Source: Malassezia japonica (taxonomy: Eukaryota; Basidiomycota; Malasseziomycetes; Malasseziales; Malasseziaceae). From it: a DNA stretch of 64,000 nucleotides. A program made the position numbers and the translations under genes. Shown here piece after piece: positions 51,241-60,143 of this stretch (positions are counted from its first letter, which is position 1; each line of letters begins with the position of its first letter). The notes beneath the pieces are model-generated. The model made no database searches and was not told the DNA's origin. It saw only the letters and a program-made list of their open reading frames with translations. The stretch is taken from assembly GCF_029542785.1 (NCBI RefSeq), contig NC_083376.1, positions 1-64,000 of the forward strand. The letters are read 5' to 3'.

Positions 51241-53034
51241 CTACAGCATGTATTTGACGAGGCGCGTCAGGAAGCGCGTGATACTATCCACTCGGCGGTC
51301 CTTGGCGTCAAAGGCCTTCATGTCCATGAGATCACGGGCATCGTCGCGCAAATCTTCCACTTCGTTGGCCAAGAGCTTGCGCAGCGCCAGCGAGTCCGTC
51401 GTCATCAGCAGGGAGCACTCCAGGTCAAACTTTTCGGAGCGGGCGCCGTAGTTTGACGAGCCGATCAGCGTCGTGGTCGGCAGCGGAGTGCCCGGCGGCG
51501 TGATCCACACGCCCTTTTGGTGGTAGGTCCATCCGTACTTGCGCCACTCGCGTAGCTCGACGGTCGGCGTGTCCTGGCCCGGGAGCGGCTTGTCCAGGCC
51601 GCGGTCCACGACCTGCTCCCAGAACTGCTTTTCGAGATAGGTGTACGCGCCCGGAATGCGGCCGCTCACGCCCTTGCTGCCAAAGAAGCCGTTCGCCTCT
51701 GGCGATGCGGCGACCAGGCGAAAGGCCACCGGCACGCGCCCCGGCTGCGCCGCGGCGCTGTGCAGCTCCTGGGAGAGGACCAGCGACTTGTACACGCCCG
51801 CCAGGCTGAAGTAGCCGGACGTGATGTCGACCGTGGCGTACGGCCGCCCGTCCGGTGTGGGCGGCTCTGCGCGCAGCGCACCGAGGTACTGGCCCAGGTA
51901 GGGTATCATTTGCGCCTCTTGCGTCACCTTGAGCTGCCCCATCTGCAAAAGCGGCACAAAGTAGGTATCGACCTTCTCCGGAGGTGCGTGCTGCGGCGGC
52001 GCGGAATGCGTGTTCTGCGTGCGCTCGTACCAGCGCTCGGTGAACTCGTCGAGGGCTTTGGCCGCCGGCTCGGCCCAGTTGCGCTCGGGAAAGGTGTGCC
52101 ACTCGGGCCAGAGGCCGGTGGCGGAGACGGTCCCGTCGGTGTCCTCGGCCGCGAGCAAATTTCCGCCGCCGTCCCACTCGAGGTCAAACGGGCTCTGGCA
52201 CAGCGCCGTGACCTCGTCCGCGTCGTCGTCGAGCGTCGGCAGCACGTTCTTCATCGCCGCGAGCTCCTGTGCGTCGCCGCGGTAGCGCAGCGCGTAGCTG
52301 AAGCGGCTGATTAGTAGGATGAGCGAGTGCAGGTAGTCGGCGAGGAACGCGTGGCTGCGCACCATCATGTAGCGGTCCTTGCGGCGCGTAAAGTAGTCGC
52401 GAGAGAGGTTGGCGCCGCTGATAATCACGTCGTCATCGAAGCCATAGATCTTCATGTGCTGCAGCCCAAAGCCCTCATTGAAGCGCTTGCCGATCATGCG
52501 CGCTTTCAGCGAGTTGGGGCGCAGGATGGGCGTGGCGTACAGGCGGATGTCGACCTGGTCGGGAAACATCGCCGCAAGGTGCACCAAGAGCGACGCGCTC
52601 GACACGTGGCGCGGGCTCTCGCGCGTCGCACGCATCGCGTCCATGAGGATCGTTACTTGGAGCTCGGGGCGCTTGGAGAGCGCCTCGAAGAGGTAGCGCG
52701 CGAGCTCGCGCTCCTCCTTGCCCACATACAGGGTCGACAGAAAGATGCGGTGCTTGGCCTGCAAAATCTTGGTCTTGAGCAAACCGTAAAACTGCCTAGG
52801 CGTCTCGATACGCAGCACCGACGCCGAGCTCGCGGCAAAGCGCGGCAGGCGCAGCTTCTCGGCTACCAGAGCACTCAGCCGGTGGGGCTCACCGGCAGGC
52901 ATTGGGGCGAGGCTAGGCCACGACGACGCATCAGTAGACGTCGCACGGAAAGGGGCTTGCCGGAGAGACACCAGCGGCCTGCACCGCACCCCGGCAAGCA
53001 GGGCAGGCGCACGCCAACGCACGATGCGCGACAT
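51241..53034 (-). CDS. PGS1: Phosphatidylglycerophosphate synthase
   Basis: Makes phosphatidylglycerophosphate from CDP-diacylglycerol and glycerol-3-phosphate, the first committed step to cardiolipin in mitochondria. From the ATG at 53034 the product has 597 residues with an Arg-rich, Ala-rich presequence of about 40 residues, typical of matrix targeting. The phospholipase D-superfamily HKD motifs are HMKIYGFDDD (about residue 200) and HQKGVWI (about 500), flanked by SGANLSRDYFTRRKDRYM and LIGSSNYGARSEKFDLECSL. A CACGTG at 53068-53073 lies 34 bp upstream of the ATG. The frame is open 12 codons further upstream, but from a GTG. Only 28 bp separate the start from the stop of the gene before it. 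Confidence 0.93.
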   Translation of the reverse strand: MSRIVRWRAPALLAGVRCRPLVSLRQAPFRATSTDASSWPSLAPMPAGEPHRLSALVAEKLRLPRFAASSASVLRIETPRQFYGLLKTKILQAKHRIFLSTLYVGKEERELARYLFEALSKRPELQVTILMDAMRATRESPRHVSSASLLVHLAAMFPDQVDIRLYATPILRPNSLKARMIGKRFNEGFGLQHMKIYGFDDDVIISGANLSRDYFTRRKDRYMMVRSHAFLADYLHSLILLISRFSYALRYRGDAQELAAMKNVLPTLDDDADEVTALCQSPFDLEWDGGGNLLAAEDTDGTVSATGLWPEWHTFPERNWAEPAAKALDEFTERWYERTQNTHSAPPQHAPPEKVDTYFVPLLQMGQLKVTQEAQMIPYLGQYLGALRAEPPTPDGRPYATVDITSGYFSLAGVYKSLVLSQELHSAAAQPGRVPVAFRLVAASPEANGFFGSKGVSGRIPGAYTYLEKQFWEQVVDRGLDKPLPGQDTPTVELREWRKYGWTYHQKGVWITPPGTPLPTTTLIGSSNYGARSEKFDLECSLLMTTDSLALRKLLANEVEDLRDDARDLMDMKAFDAKDRRVDSITRFLTRLVKYML

Positions 53035-53062
53035 GGTACAATCTACGAGAGGCGCCCAGGGG

Positions 53063-54109
53063 CTATTCACGTGACGGTGTGCTGAGCCCCACCGAAGGCT
53101 CCTCCCAAAGGAGCGAATCGCCTGCGCTGGTCGTCGACCGCCGCGAGGGCGAGACCGAGTGGTCGCAGTCGCTGCCCCGCACAGACGTCGAGGGCGAGGT
53201 GGCGACCGTTGCGGCGGTGCTCATTGAGCGATACGACTGCGAGTTGCGCAGCTGGCCGAGGTTGTCCTGGAGGCGGGCGAACGGGATCGGCACCGGGCCG
53301 CCGATGCCCGTCTCACCGCCCATGAGCTCGCGCTCGCGCATGCGCTGGCGCTCAATCGCAAGCTCCTGCTCGCGGACGTCGCCCGAGTAGGCGCTGCTGC
53401 TCAGGTCGCTCACGACGCTCCCGGCCTCGCTGTCGGCGATGCTCGCGGTGCGCCCGGTGCTGTGCTGCGCGGCCGCGCTGCCCGAGCGCCCGGCAGAGTG
53501 CACCGGCGTCGTAGCCCGCGACGAGTAGGCCAGGTCGCTCGGCGGCGAGCCCGTATGCGTAGAATAGGTATAGGGAGGCGAATCGGGCTTGTGCGCCTCG
53601 TGCTTATCGGCGAGATCGGCGGCGACACTGCGGGGCGAGCCCGGCTGCACAGCAACGGAAAAGACGGAGCCGGCGCTGGGGCGGCAGGGGCGAAAGACGG
53701 GGGTGCGGGGGTCGAGCTCGGGAGGCATGCCGGGGTGCGCGCTGTGCGGATGGTGATCGCTCAGCGGCGGCGGCGCCTCGGCCTGCGTAGAAAGCCGCTG
53801 CGACTCGTTCATCACATGCTCAGGCAGCCGGATGCCTGGCGCAAGCTGCTCCGCCTCGGGAATCTGCCCGAGGTTATCTGCCGTGAGCGCGATACGCGAT
53901 GCGTCGTCGGGCGTCACCGCTTGCGCCACACGATCGGGCACAGCGCTCGCTTTTTCGCCGGGCTTGGCGTGCACGGAATGGGACTCGAGGTATCCATCCG
54001 CAGCAAGCTTGATCAGGTTCGAACGCTGCTCGCTATCGAGGTCCACGTCCGCGGCGTCGGACATCCTTCGCCGTCGTGGACTCCGTCGAGGTTTCGGCCG
54101 AATGCGCAT
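53063..54109 (-). CDS. Disordered Ser/Pro/Arg-rich protein, unknown
   Basis: 348 residues from the ATG at 54109, or 333 from a second ATG at 54064 after an Arg-rich leader (RPKPRRSPRRRR). The sequence is almost entirely low in hydrophobic content: acidic start (SDAADVDLDSEQRSN), a Pro/His/Ser-rich middle, a helical stretch with many Arg and Glu (QELAIERQRMRERELMGGE at about 265-283), and a Ser/Thr-rich C-terminus with many SP sites. No domain is recognised. It follows another disordered reading frame by only 14 bp on the same strand, so the two may belong to one gene or one may be mis-started. Confidence 0.6.
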   Translation of the reverse strand: MRIRPKPRRSPRRRRMSDAADVDLDSEQRSNLIKLAADGYLESHSVHAKPGEKASAVPDRVAQAVTPDDASRIALTADNLGQIPEAEQLAPGIRLPEHVMNESQRLSTQAEAPPPLSDHHPHSAHPGMPPELDPRTPVFRPCRPSAGSVFSVAVQPGSPRSVAADLADKHEAHKPDSPPYTYSTHTGSPPSDLAYSSRATTPVHSAGRSGSAAAQHSTGRTASIADSEAGSVVSDLSSSAYSGDVREQELAIERQRMRERELMGGETGIGGPVPIPFARLQDNLGQLRNSQSYRSMSTAATVATSPSTSVRGSDCDHSVSPSRRSTTSAGDSLLWEEPSVGLSTPSRE

Positions 54110-54123
54110 GGGCCATGTGAGTT

Positions 54124-55332
54124 CTACGTTGGTACAAGTGGGCGGGGGGGGAGGGCGTGGTTGAGCGACTTGGGCTTCGCGGGCGCGGGGGGAGGCAGCG
54201 CAGGCCGCATCACAAGCATTCCGATACTCGCTAGATCGTCTTCGCTTCTCGCCGACTCGGTGTCGGAATAGTCCGAGTCCAGCGCGGGAAGGTCCGCGTC
54301 ATGCGCTTCGGAGCTCGCGACCGAGCGTGGCGCCGCGGCACTACATGCCGCACTGCTGTGCAGCATCGCAGACGGACAAGGGGTGAGGTAGTCCAGGGGC
54401 GGCGCCGCACGTGCCTCGACGCCACGGGGGAACGGCAGGCCCATCGCGCTCCGTAGCACGCTCTTGGGCGGCCGGGGCGGCGGCGTGGCACTCCCTTGTG
54501 CGTCGCCGCGCAGCGACGACTTGGCGGGCAGCGCCGGCGCAGGTGCGTCATCGGCGCTCTTGGCCCGTGCGTGCGTCTGGACGCGGGGCACCGGCTTGCG
54601 GCGGGGCGGCGCTGACCGCACCGACGCAGACCGCGCGATCTTGGTACACAGCGGCGTGTCGGGACGCGCAAGCGGCATGCCTTGCGCTGCGCTCTGCTCC
54701 GTAGCAAGAGACACACCCTGCACCGGCTCCGGCAGCTTCTCGTCCTGTCCACGGAAGTCCGCGTCCGGCGACCCGATCGGCGAGATCGGGTCCGGCACCG
54801 CGTGCCACACGCCAAAGACGCGGCTGCCAAAGTGCCGGAGCTTGACCTGCTGCCGCGCCGGCCGCGTTTTGCGGCCCAGGCGGCGCAGCAGCGAGGTGGG
54901 CTCGCCTTTGTCGCTGGGGTTAGAGTCTGTGGAAGAGAGCACAGGCATGGCCGGTACGCGCTTGCGCGCACTCTTGCGCCGCGCGACCGGCGCGAGGCTC
55001 GGCTGGCTCTGGTGGACGGTCGGGGGCATCGTGCTCGCAAGCGCGTACGGTCCTTTGACAGATTCGAGACTGCGGTGAAAAGCGGCAAAATCGAACGGGC
55101 GCTGAATGACGTACGGCTCGGGATTCTTTGCGGAGCGCACCTCGGCGAACCACTCGTCCTCCTCGGACGTCGGCTCGGACACGGACTCGAGCGAGATCTG
55201 GTCCGAGTCCATGCTCGTACGTGCGGCGCCAGCGCCGCTCAGCAAGGGACTCGTACCAAACGCCTGGAGCATCCGGTCCAACACCGCGTCCGACGTCCCT
55301 TGCGCTGAAGGTAGGGTGGGAGGGGCGTGCAT
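54124..55332 (-). CDS. Disordered Pro/Ser-rich protein, unknown
   Basis: 402 residues beginning MHAPPTLPSAQGTSDAVLDRMLQAFG. A short region SEEDEWFAEVRSAKNPEPYVIQRPFDFAAFHRSLESVKG (about 55-95) looks like a conserved island; the rest is rich in Pro, Ser, Ala and Arg with several SH3-ligand-like proline runs (PPPRPPKS; PALPPPAPAKP). A VFGVWHAVPDPI string near 170 may be a second small motif. No family is recognised; proline-rich runs would suit a scaffold at the cell cortex, but that is a guess. The frame stops 14 bp before the ATG of the next disordered frame on the same strand. Confidence 0.6.
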   Translation of the reverse strand: MHAPPTLPSAQGTSDAVLDRMLQAFGTSPLLSGAGAARTSMDSDQISLESVSEPTSEEDEWFAEVRSAKNPEPYVIQRPFDFAAFHRSLESVKGPYALASTMPPTVHQSQPSLAPVARRKSARKRVPAMPVLSSTDSNPSDKGEPTSLLRRLGRKTRPARQQVKLRHFGSRVFGVWHAVPDPISPIGSPDADFRGQDEKLPEPVQGVSLATEQSAAQGMPLARPDTPLCTKIARSASVRSAPPRRKPVPRVQTHARAKSADDAPAPALPAKSSLRGDAQGSATPPPRPPKSVLRSAMGLPFPRGVEARAAPPLDYLTPCPSAMLHSSAACSAAAPRSVASSEAHDADLPALDSDYSDTESARSEDDLASIGMLVMRPALPPPAPAKPKSLNHALPPRPLVPT

Positions 55333-55509
55333 GGGACCAGTCCAGCTGGTGTATCTAGGCCAGCTAGTGGGGTTCGTGCAGGGACAGGAGGACGTGCACT
55401 AGGTGCACACAAGGAGGGATAACGCAAGATGAATTTCCCATTCACGCCCCGTAGAACCTGTCACTCTATGCAACATCTATGCGTCCGTGCGAGATCGGAA
55501 AAGTGGAGG

Positions 55510-56989
55510 TTAGGCGGCGGCGGCGGCGGCGTCGCTCGGTGCGTCGTCCGTGTTGAGGATGCGCACCGCGTGCAAAATATAGCCGCCACTAGCAGACGTC
55601 GACATATCCGGATGTGTACGTGCGGGAAGGACTTGGTAGCGGCGCAGCCACGGCTCGGTAATCGAGACATTGACAAACTGGGGATTCGCACGAATGCGGG
55701 CTTGTGCTTCCACGAGGGGCTGCGTGTGAGGGAGGCGACGTACCTGCAGGTGCGGGCTATGCACCACGACGTTTGCCGATCCGGCCAAATAGGGTAGGAG
55801 GCGGTGGATCACCGAGTACGGCTCGTAAGGGCATGCGACCAGCACACTGCGTCAGCCAAAGTACGTACGCGTCGAATTCGCCGTCAAAAAACTGCTGGCG
55901 TGTAGCGACAAAGTCTTCGATCGCTGCGCGCTTCTTGCGTGCGCGGTTGCGCTCGCGGTCGGTTTTGTACACACGTGCGAGCTCGTCCGACATGTGGGAA
56001 GCTGCGTAAGTCGGGCAACGTACGCAGCAGCCAGCGCGACTCGGTCGCGGCCCAGTGCATTGTGCGCAGCACGCCGTGGGTATGATACGGCGTCAGGCAC
56101 AGCATCGGCATCAGCTCCAGTGCAGGGGGAGAGTCGGCGTCGTGGATGAGGTGCACCGAGCCACACCCACCCATGCGCTCGAGCACGGCACCGGTCAGCA
56201 GGCCGCCGACGCCGTCGACAATTACATACTTCCCTCCGGCATGCACATCCGCAAATGAAAGGAGCTGCGACAAAGCATCCGGGCGCAGGCCGCGGATCTT
56301 TTCGGGATTCCGCTCAAAGTTGTACCACCCGACATTGTAGAGATCCGGCGCGAGCGGCGTAAAAAACTTGAGGTGCTTCGACTCTTTTCTCTTCATAATC
56401 TTTTCCTGGCTGTATGCAGTGCGCATCTCGTAGCTCTTGTTGCTCTCGAGCTGCTTCTGGATAATTTCCTGCGTGAGTGGGGCAACGTACGCGACCCGTC
56501 GCTCCGGCGGCCTTGAGCGCCTTGATGTCCTCATACGAAAGCGTCTGCGACTCGCCATCATCAAAGATGTTTTCATTTGTCGCCTCGCTCTCGACTGCGT
56601 CAGCAGCACAACGTACCAAGCGCCTCGGCGACGTCCTGGTGCATCACCTCCAAACTTCCGTCGGCCTTGATTTCGTACGTCGGCCCGAACGCACGGCCGA
56701 TGATCTGGTCCGCGGGAAACGTGCCAAACTTGCCGATCGACACCGACTTGCCCGGCGTGAGGACCACCTGCTTCGTCATACCCGACGGAAGGCGCAGCAG
56801 CACCGGCTCATTCGCCGGCACATAGGCAATGCGGCGGCGCAACTGCTCATTGTCCGGCACCTGCGGCGCCTCGAAACGCTGGCGCTTCACCTGGGGCTCC
56901 TCGGCAGCGTCTGCAGCGTGCATTTCCTGGGCATCCACGCGCTCTGCGCCCGATTCGGGCACACTGGGCGCCAGTTCGCCCTCCGCCAT
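55510..56989 (-). CDS. TRM6: tRNA m1A58 methyltransferase non-catalytic subunit, six exons
   Basis: Trm6 (Gcd10) pairs with Trm61 to methylate adenine 58 of tRNAs, including initiator tRNA, in the nucleus. Exons 56989-56617, 56594-56491, 56468-56024, 56001-55869, 55846-55744 and 55719-55510 give 455 residues. Introns are 56595-56616, 56469-56490, 56002-56023 and 55847-55868 (all 22 nt) and 55720-55743 (24 nt). Family blocks are LRLPSGMTKQVVLTPGKSVSIGKFGTFPADQIIGR.FGPTYE, LSYEDIKALKAAGATGREIIQKQLESN, EKIMKRKESKHLKFFTPLAP, GKYVIVDGVGGLLTGAVLERMGG and the C-terminal GGYILHAVRI. The protein ends in a poly-Ala run. The 24-nt intron is divisible by three and free of stops, so its retention would only insert eight residues. 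Confidence 0.93.
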
Positions 56990-57047
56990 GACCGAGGGGA
57001 AGGAATCACGTGGCACCTCCACTGCTCACGACGCGCCTCTGTGCACG

Positions 57048-57484
57048 ATGAGCGGCGCAGCCCAGGACGTGGCGGCGGACGATGCCGAGTTCCAGGTGCG
57101 TATCTATTCTCATGTAGCAAGGTATCCAGGCCATCATTGCGCCGATGATTGAGCAGGGCGCGTCCGAGGACGAAATCAAGGCGGTGATTGCACGTGCGCG
57201 CCAGTTCTACGCCGAGCACAAGTACGTCGCCCCGCTGACGCAGATCTTCGGCGACACAGGACAGCAGCACGGCGAGTGCGTCTGCCTCGAGCGCGCCGGC
57301 CGCGGGCGAGGGAGCGCCCGCGCAGGCGGAAAAATATCCTACCTCGTTCAACCAAATTGTCGAGTTGATTGCTACGGGTCAAGAGGACAAGATCCCGGGC
57401 GTGCGCGACATTCCCCTCAAGATCAACGAGAGCGCGCCGAGCACCTCGACGCTCGCGCGCCCCAAGAAGCCGTGGGAGCCATAG
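57048..57484 (+). CDS. Small KPWE-motif protein, Pex39-like, three exons
   Basis: Introns at 57096-57117 and 57222-57243 (both 22 nt) give a 130-residue acidic protein. An N-terminal helical part reads QGIQAIIAPMIEQGASEDEIKAVIARARQFYAEHK; a low-complexity Ala/Ser linker follows; the C-terminal part is SFNQIVELIATGQEDKIPGVRDIPLKINE...STLARPKKPWEP. The sequence FNQIVELIATG..IPG(V)RDIP followed by a terminal KPWE matches the KPWE domain found in Pex14-related proteins and in the small protein Pex39, which assists Pex7 in importing PTS2 cargo into peroxisomes. The match rests on my recollection of that motif. It is divergent from TRM6 over 58 bp, with CACGTG at 57007-57012. Confidence 0.75.
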
Positions 57485-57557
57485 CCCGATCCCCGATCCA
57501 TATCTTGCACGTGATCTTCCAATAATTTGTTGCCTCCGTCTCTGTCGCTTGGTTGAG

Positions 57558-60139
57558 ATGGCGAAGCAGGACACGTTGGTCATGCAAGAGGCGCCTCGTC
57601 AGGCGCAATCTCTTGCGGACAACGTGAGGTCGGAGCCGCATCGTCTGGCAACGGGCGATGCTGGCGTGCACTCGCTCGCCCAGGATGCCACCAAGGCCCT
57701 CTTTGACCATGGTACGTGACTTTGCTTACCCCAGGCGTGCAGCAGGAAAAGTCGTCGCTTCCATTTATTTCGTCGCTGCTCGACTCGGTGGTTCCGCGTG
57801 CAAAGAGCGCGTCCCAGAAGCGCAAGCGCGACGAGGGCGACGACACGCACCCGCTCTTTCCCCCGACGCAGCTCGACGAGCTTGTTCTGAACGGCATGCA
57901 GAACGAGCAGATCTGGCAGCAGCTTGAGCTGCGCACCTCGAAGCTGTCGCGTGTGCTCGATACCGTCATGACGAGCACTGTTGGCGAAGACGAGGACGAA
58001 GAGGAGTCGGACGACGACTCCTTGTCGCAGTCCCTCGACCATATTCCCGAAGAAGACAGCGACGAGGAGTGGGAAGACGAGGCGGAGAACAGCGCAGATG
58101 AAGGATTCGCAGGCGCGTCCGATCTCAGCGATGTCGACCCCGATGAGGTCTTTTACGAGCCGCTCCATTCCGAGGACGAGCAGCAAAAACGCAAGGCGGA
58201 AAAGGAGCGCGAGGAAATGATGAACATGTACGGCGTCACCGACCCTGCGCTCTTCCAGGCGCTTATGCAGGAGGCGCAGGGGGATGGCGACGAGGATGAG
58301 GACGAAGACGAGGACGCGCCGGCCAAGAGCGTGCTCGACCAGCTCGACGATCCGAACGAGTCGGCCGCTTCGTCCAAGCGGCGGCATCCTACGCTCGACG
58401 ACGACTTTTTCTCGATCGACGAGTTCAACCGCATGACCGAGGCCGAGGAGCGGCGAAGCAACACGTCGCGTGCAAACCTCTCGGGCGACGACGAGGATGA
58501 AGACGACGACGAAATCGACCTCTTTGCGTCGGTCGACGATGCCGACGACAGCGAGGACGAGGACGAGGACGAGGATGAGGACGAGATGTCGGCTGCCGAC
58601 ATTACGTATGCCAACTTCTTTGACCCGCCCAAGACCGCACCCAAGTCCCAAAAGAAGGGACGTGCACAGAAAGAGAACAAGGTTGAAGAGCCCCAGGAGC
58701 CGGAGCGCAAGACTCTGGTGCGGTTCCACGACCAAGTTCGTGTGCGTCCGATCAAGAAGTGCCGTCCGCGTGGCCAGATTGCTGGTCTCCTTGGCGATGG
58801 TGAGGACGAAGAGGAAGATGAGGAGGAAGAGGAGGAAGAGGAGGAAGAGGACGACGACGACGACGATGAAGAGGACGACGATGAAGAAGAGGAGGAAGAG
58901 GTCGAGGATGAGATTGGCCTCGACCACAACCACGACGCAATGGATGAGAACGAGGAAGATGAGGATGAGGACGAAGACGAGGACGAGGAAGACGAAGAGG
59001 AAGACGAAGAGGAAGACGACGAAGAAGATGTCGACCTTGACGAGGCGGACGAAGACGACCTCGACGCCGACCTCGACGACGATGCCCTCTCTGAATCCGA
59101 GCTTGGCGAAGACGCGCAAGCTGATGCGACGGCTGTGCGTGTCGCTGGCGACCTCTTTGCCGACGAGGAGCCCGAGCAGGATACCGACTACCTCTCTGCC
59201 CACGAGCGCCGAATGGCTGAGCTCAATGAGGAGATTGCGCGATACGAAGACGAAAACGTGCAAAAGAAGGACTGGACCCTCATGGGTGAAGCCACGTCGC
59301 GTGAGCGTCCCTCCAACAGTCTTTTGGAAGAGGACCTGGAGTTTGAGCGTACGGCGAAGAACACGCCGACGATCACTCAAGAGCATACCGAAGGCATTGA
59401 AGGTATGATCAAGCGGCGTATCCTCGACCGGCAATTTGACGATGTCATCCGCCAGCGCGATATCGATGCGCTTCCCTTTGCGCCATCCAAGATGCTGGAT
59501 CTCTCCGATGCAAAGAGCTCCAAGAGCCTTGCGGAGCTGTACGAGGACGAGTACCAGGCCGCGCGTGGCGACGAGGATGCTGCGCCCGTGAGCGAGTCCG
59601 ACGCGAAGCTTGCAAACGAGCACCAGGCGATTGCGCGCGACCTTGATTCGCTTTTCAACAAGCTGGATGCCCTGAGCAATGCGCACTATACGCCGAAAGC
59701 GCCGAAAGCCGCAATCGAGACGATCTCCAACACGTCGTCGATTGCGATGGAGTCTGCGCTGCCCACGACGCAGTCCACCGGCACGATGCTTGCGCCTGAA
59801 GAGGTGTATGCTGCATCGTCGCACGCGCCTGCGATGGCCGGTGCCAAGAGCGAAATGACCCCCGCGGAAAAGCGCCGGCAGCACAACCAGCTGCGGCAGG
59901 CGAAGCGCAAGCGCAACGAGCGCATGCGGCGGGCAGAAGACGCGATTGCGGTGAGCCGCGGCGCGCCACGCAAGGAGGGCGACAAGGCCGAGAAGGACAA
60001 GGCGCTCAAGAGTTTGCTGGGCAACAAAGGCGTCTCGGTTGTCGGCAAGGACAGCAAGCGCCAAGGCGTGAAAGAGGCGGTGACGGGCAAGAAAGACAAG
60101 GGCAAGTCGTCGTCGTCGGGTGCGCAGTACAAACTGTAG
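57558..60139 (+). CDS. MPP10: U3 snoRNP component Mpp10, two exons
   Basis: Nucleolar protein of the small-subunit processome, needed for early 18S rRNA cleavages. Exons 57558-57711 and 57735-60139, joined over a 23-nt intron (57712-57734), give 852 residues. Long Asp/Glu tracts occupy about residues 135-175 and 410-500, typical of Mpp10. Conserved blocks include QLDELVLNGMQNEQIWQQLELR, ITYANFFDPPK, LVRFHDQVRVRPI-like sequence, NSLLEEDLEFERTAKNTPTITQEHTEGIEGMIKRRILDRQFDDVIRQ and SKSLAELYEDEYQ. The C-terminus is basic (TPAEKRRQHNQLRQAKRKRNERMRR). A CACGTG is at 57508-57513. The stop is 4 bp from the stop of the convergent biotin gene. Confidence 0.94.
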
Positions 60140-60143
60140 TATA

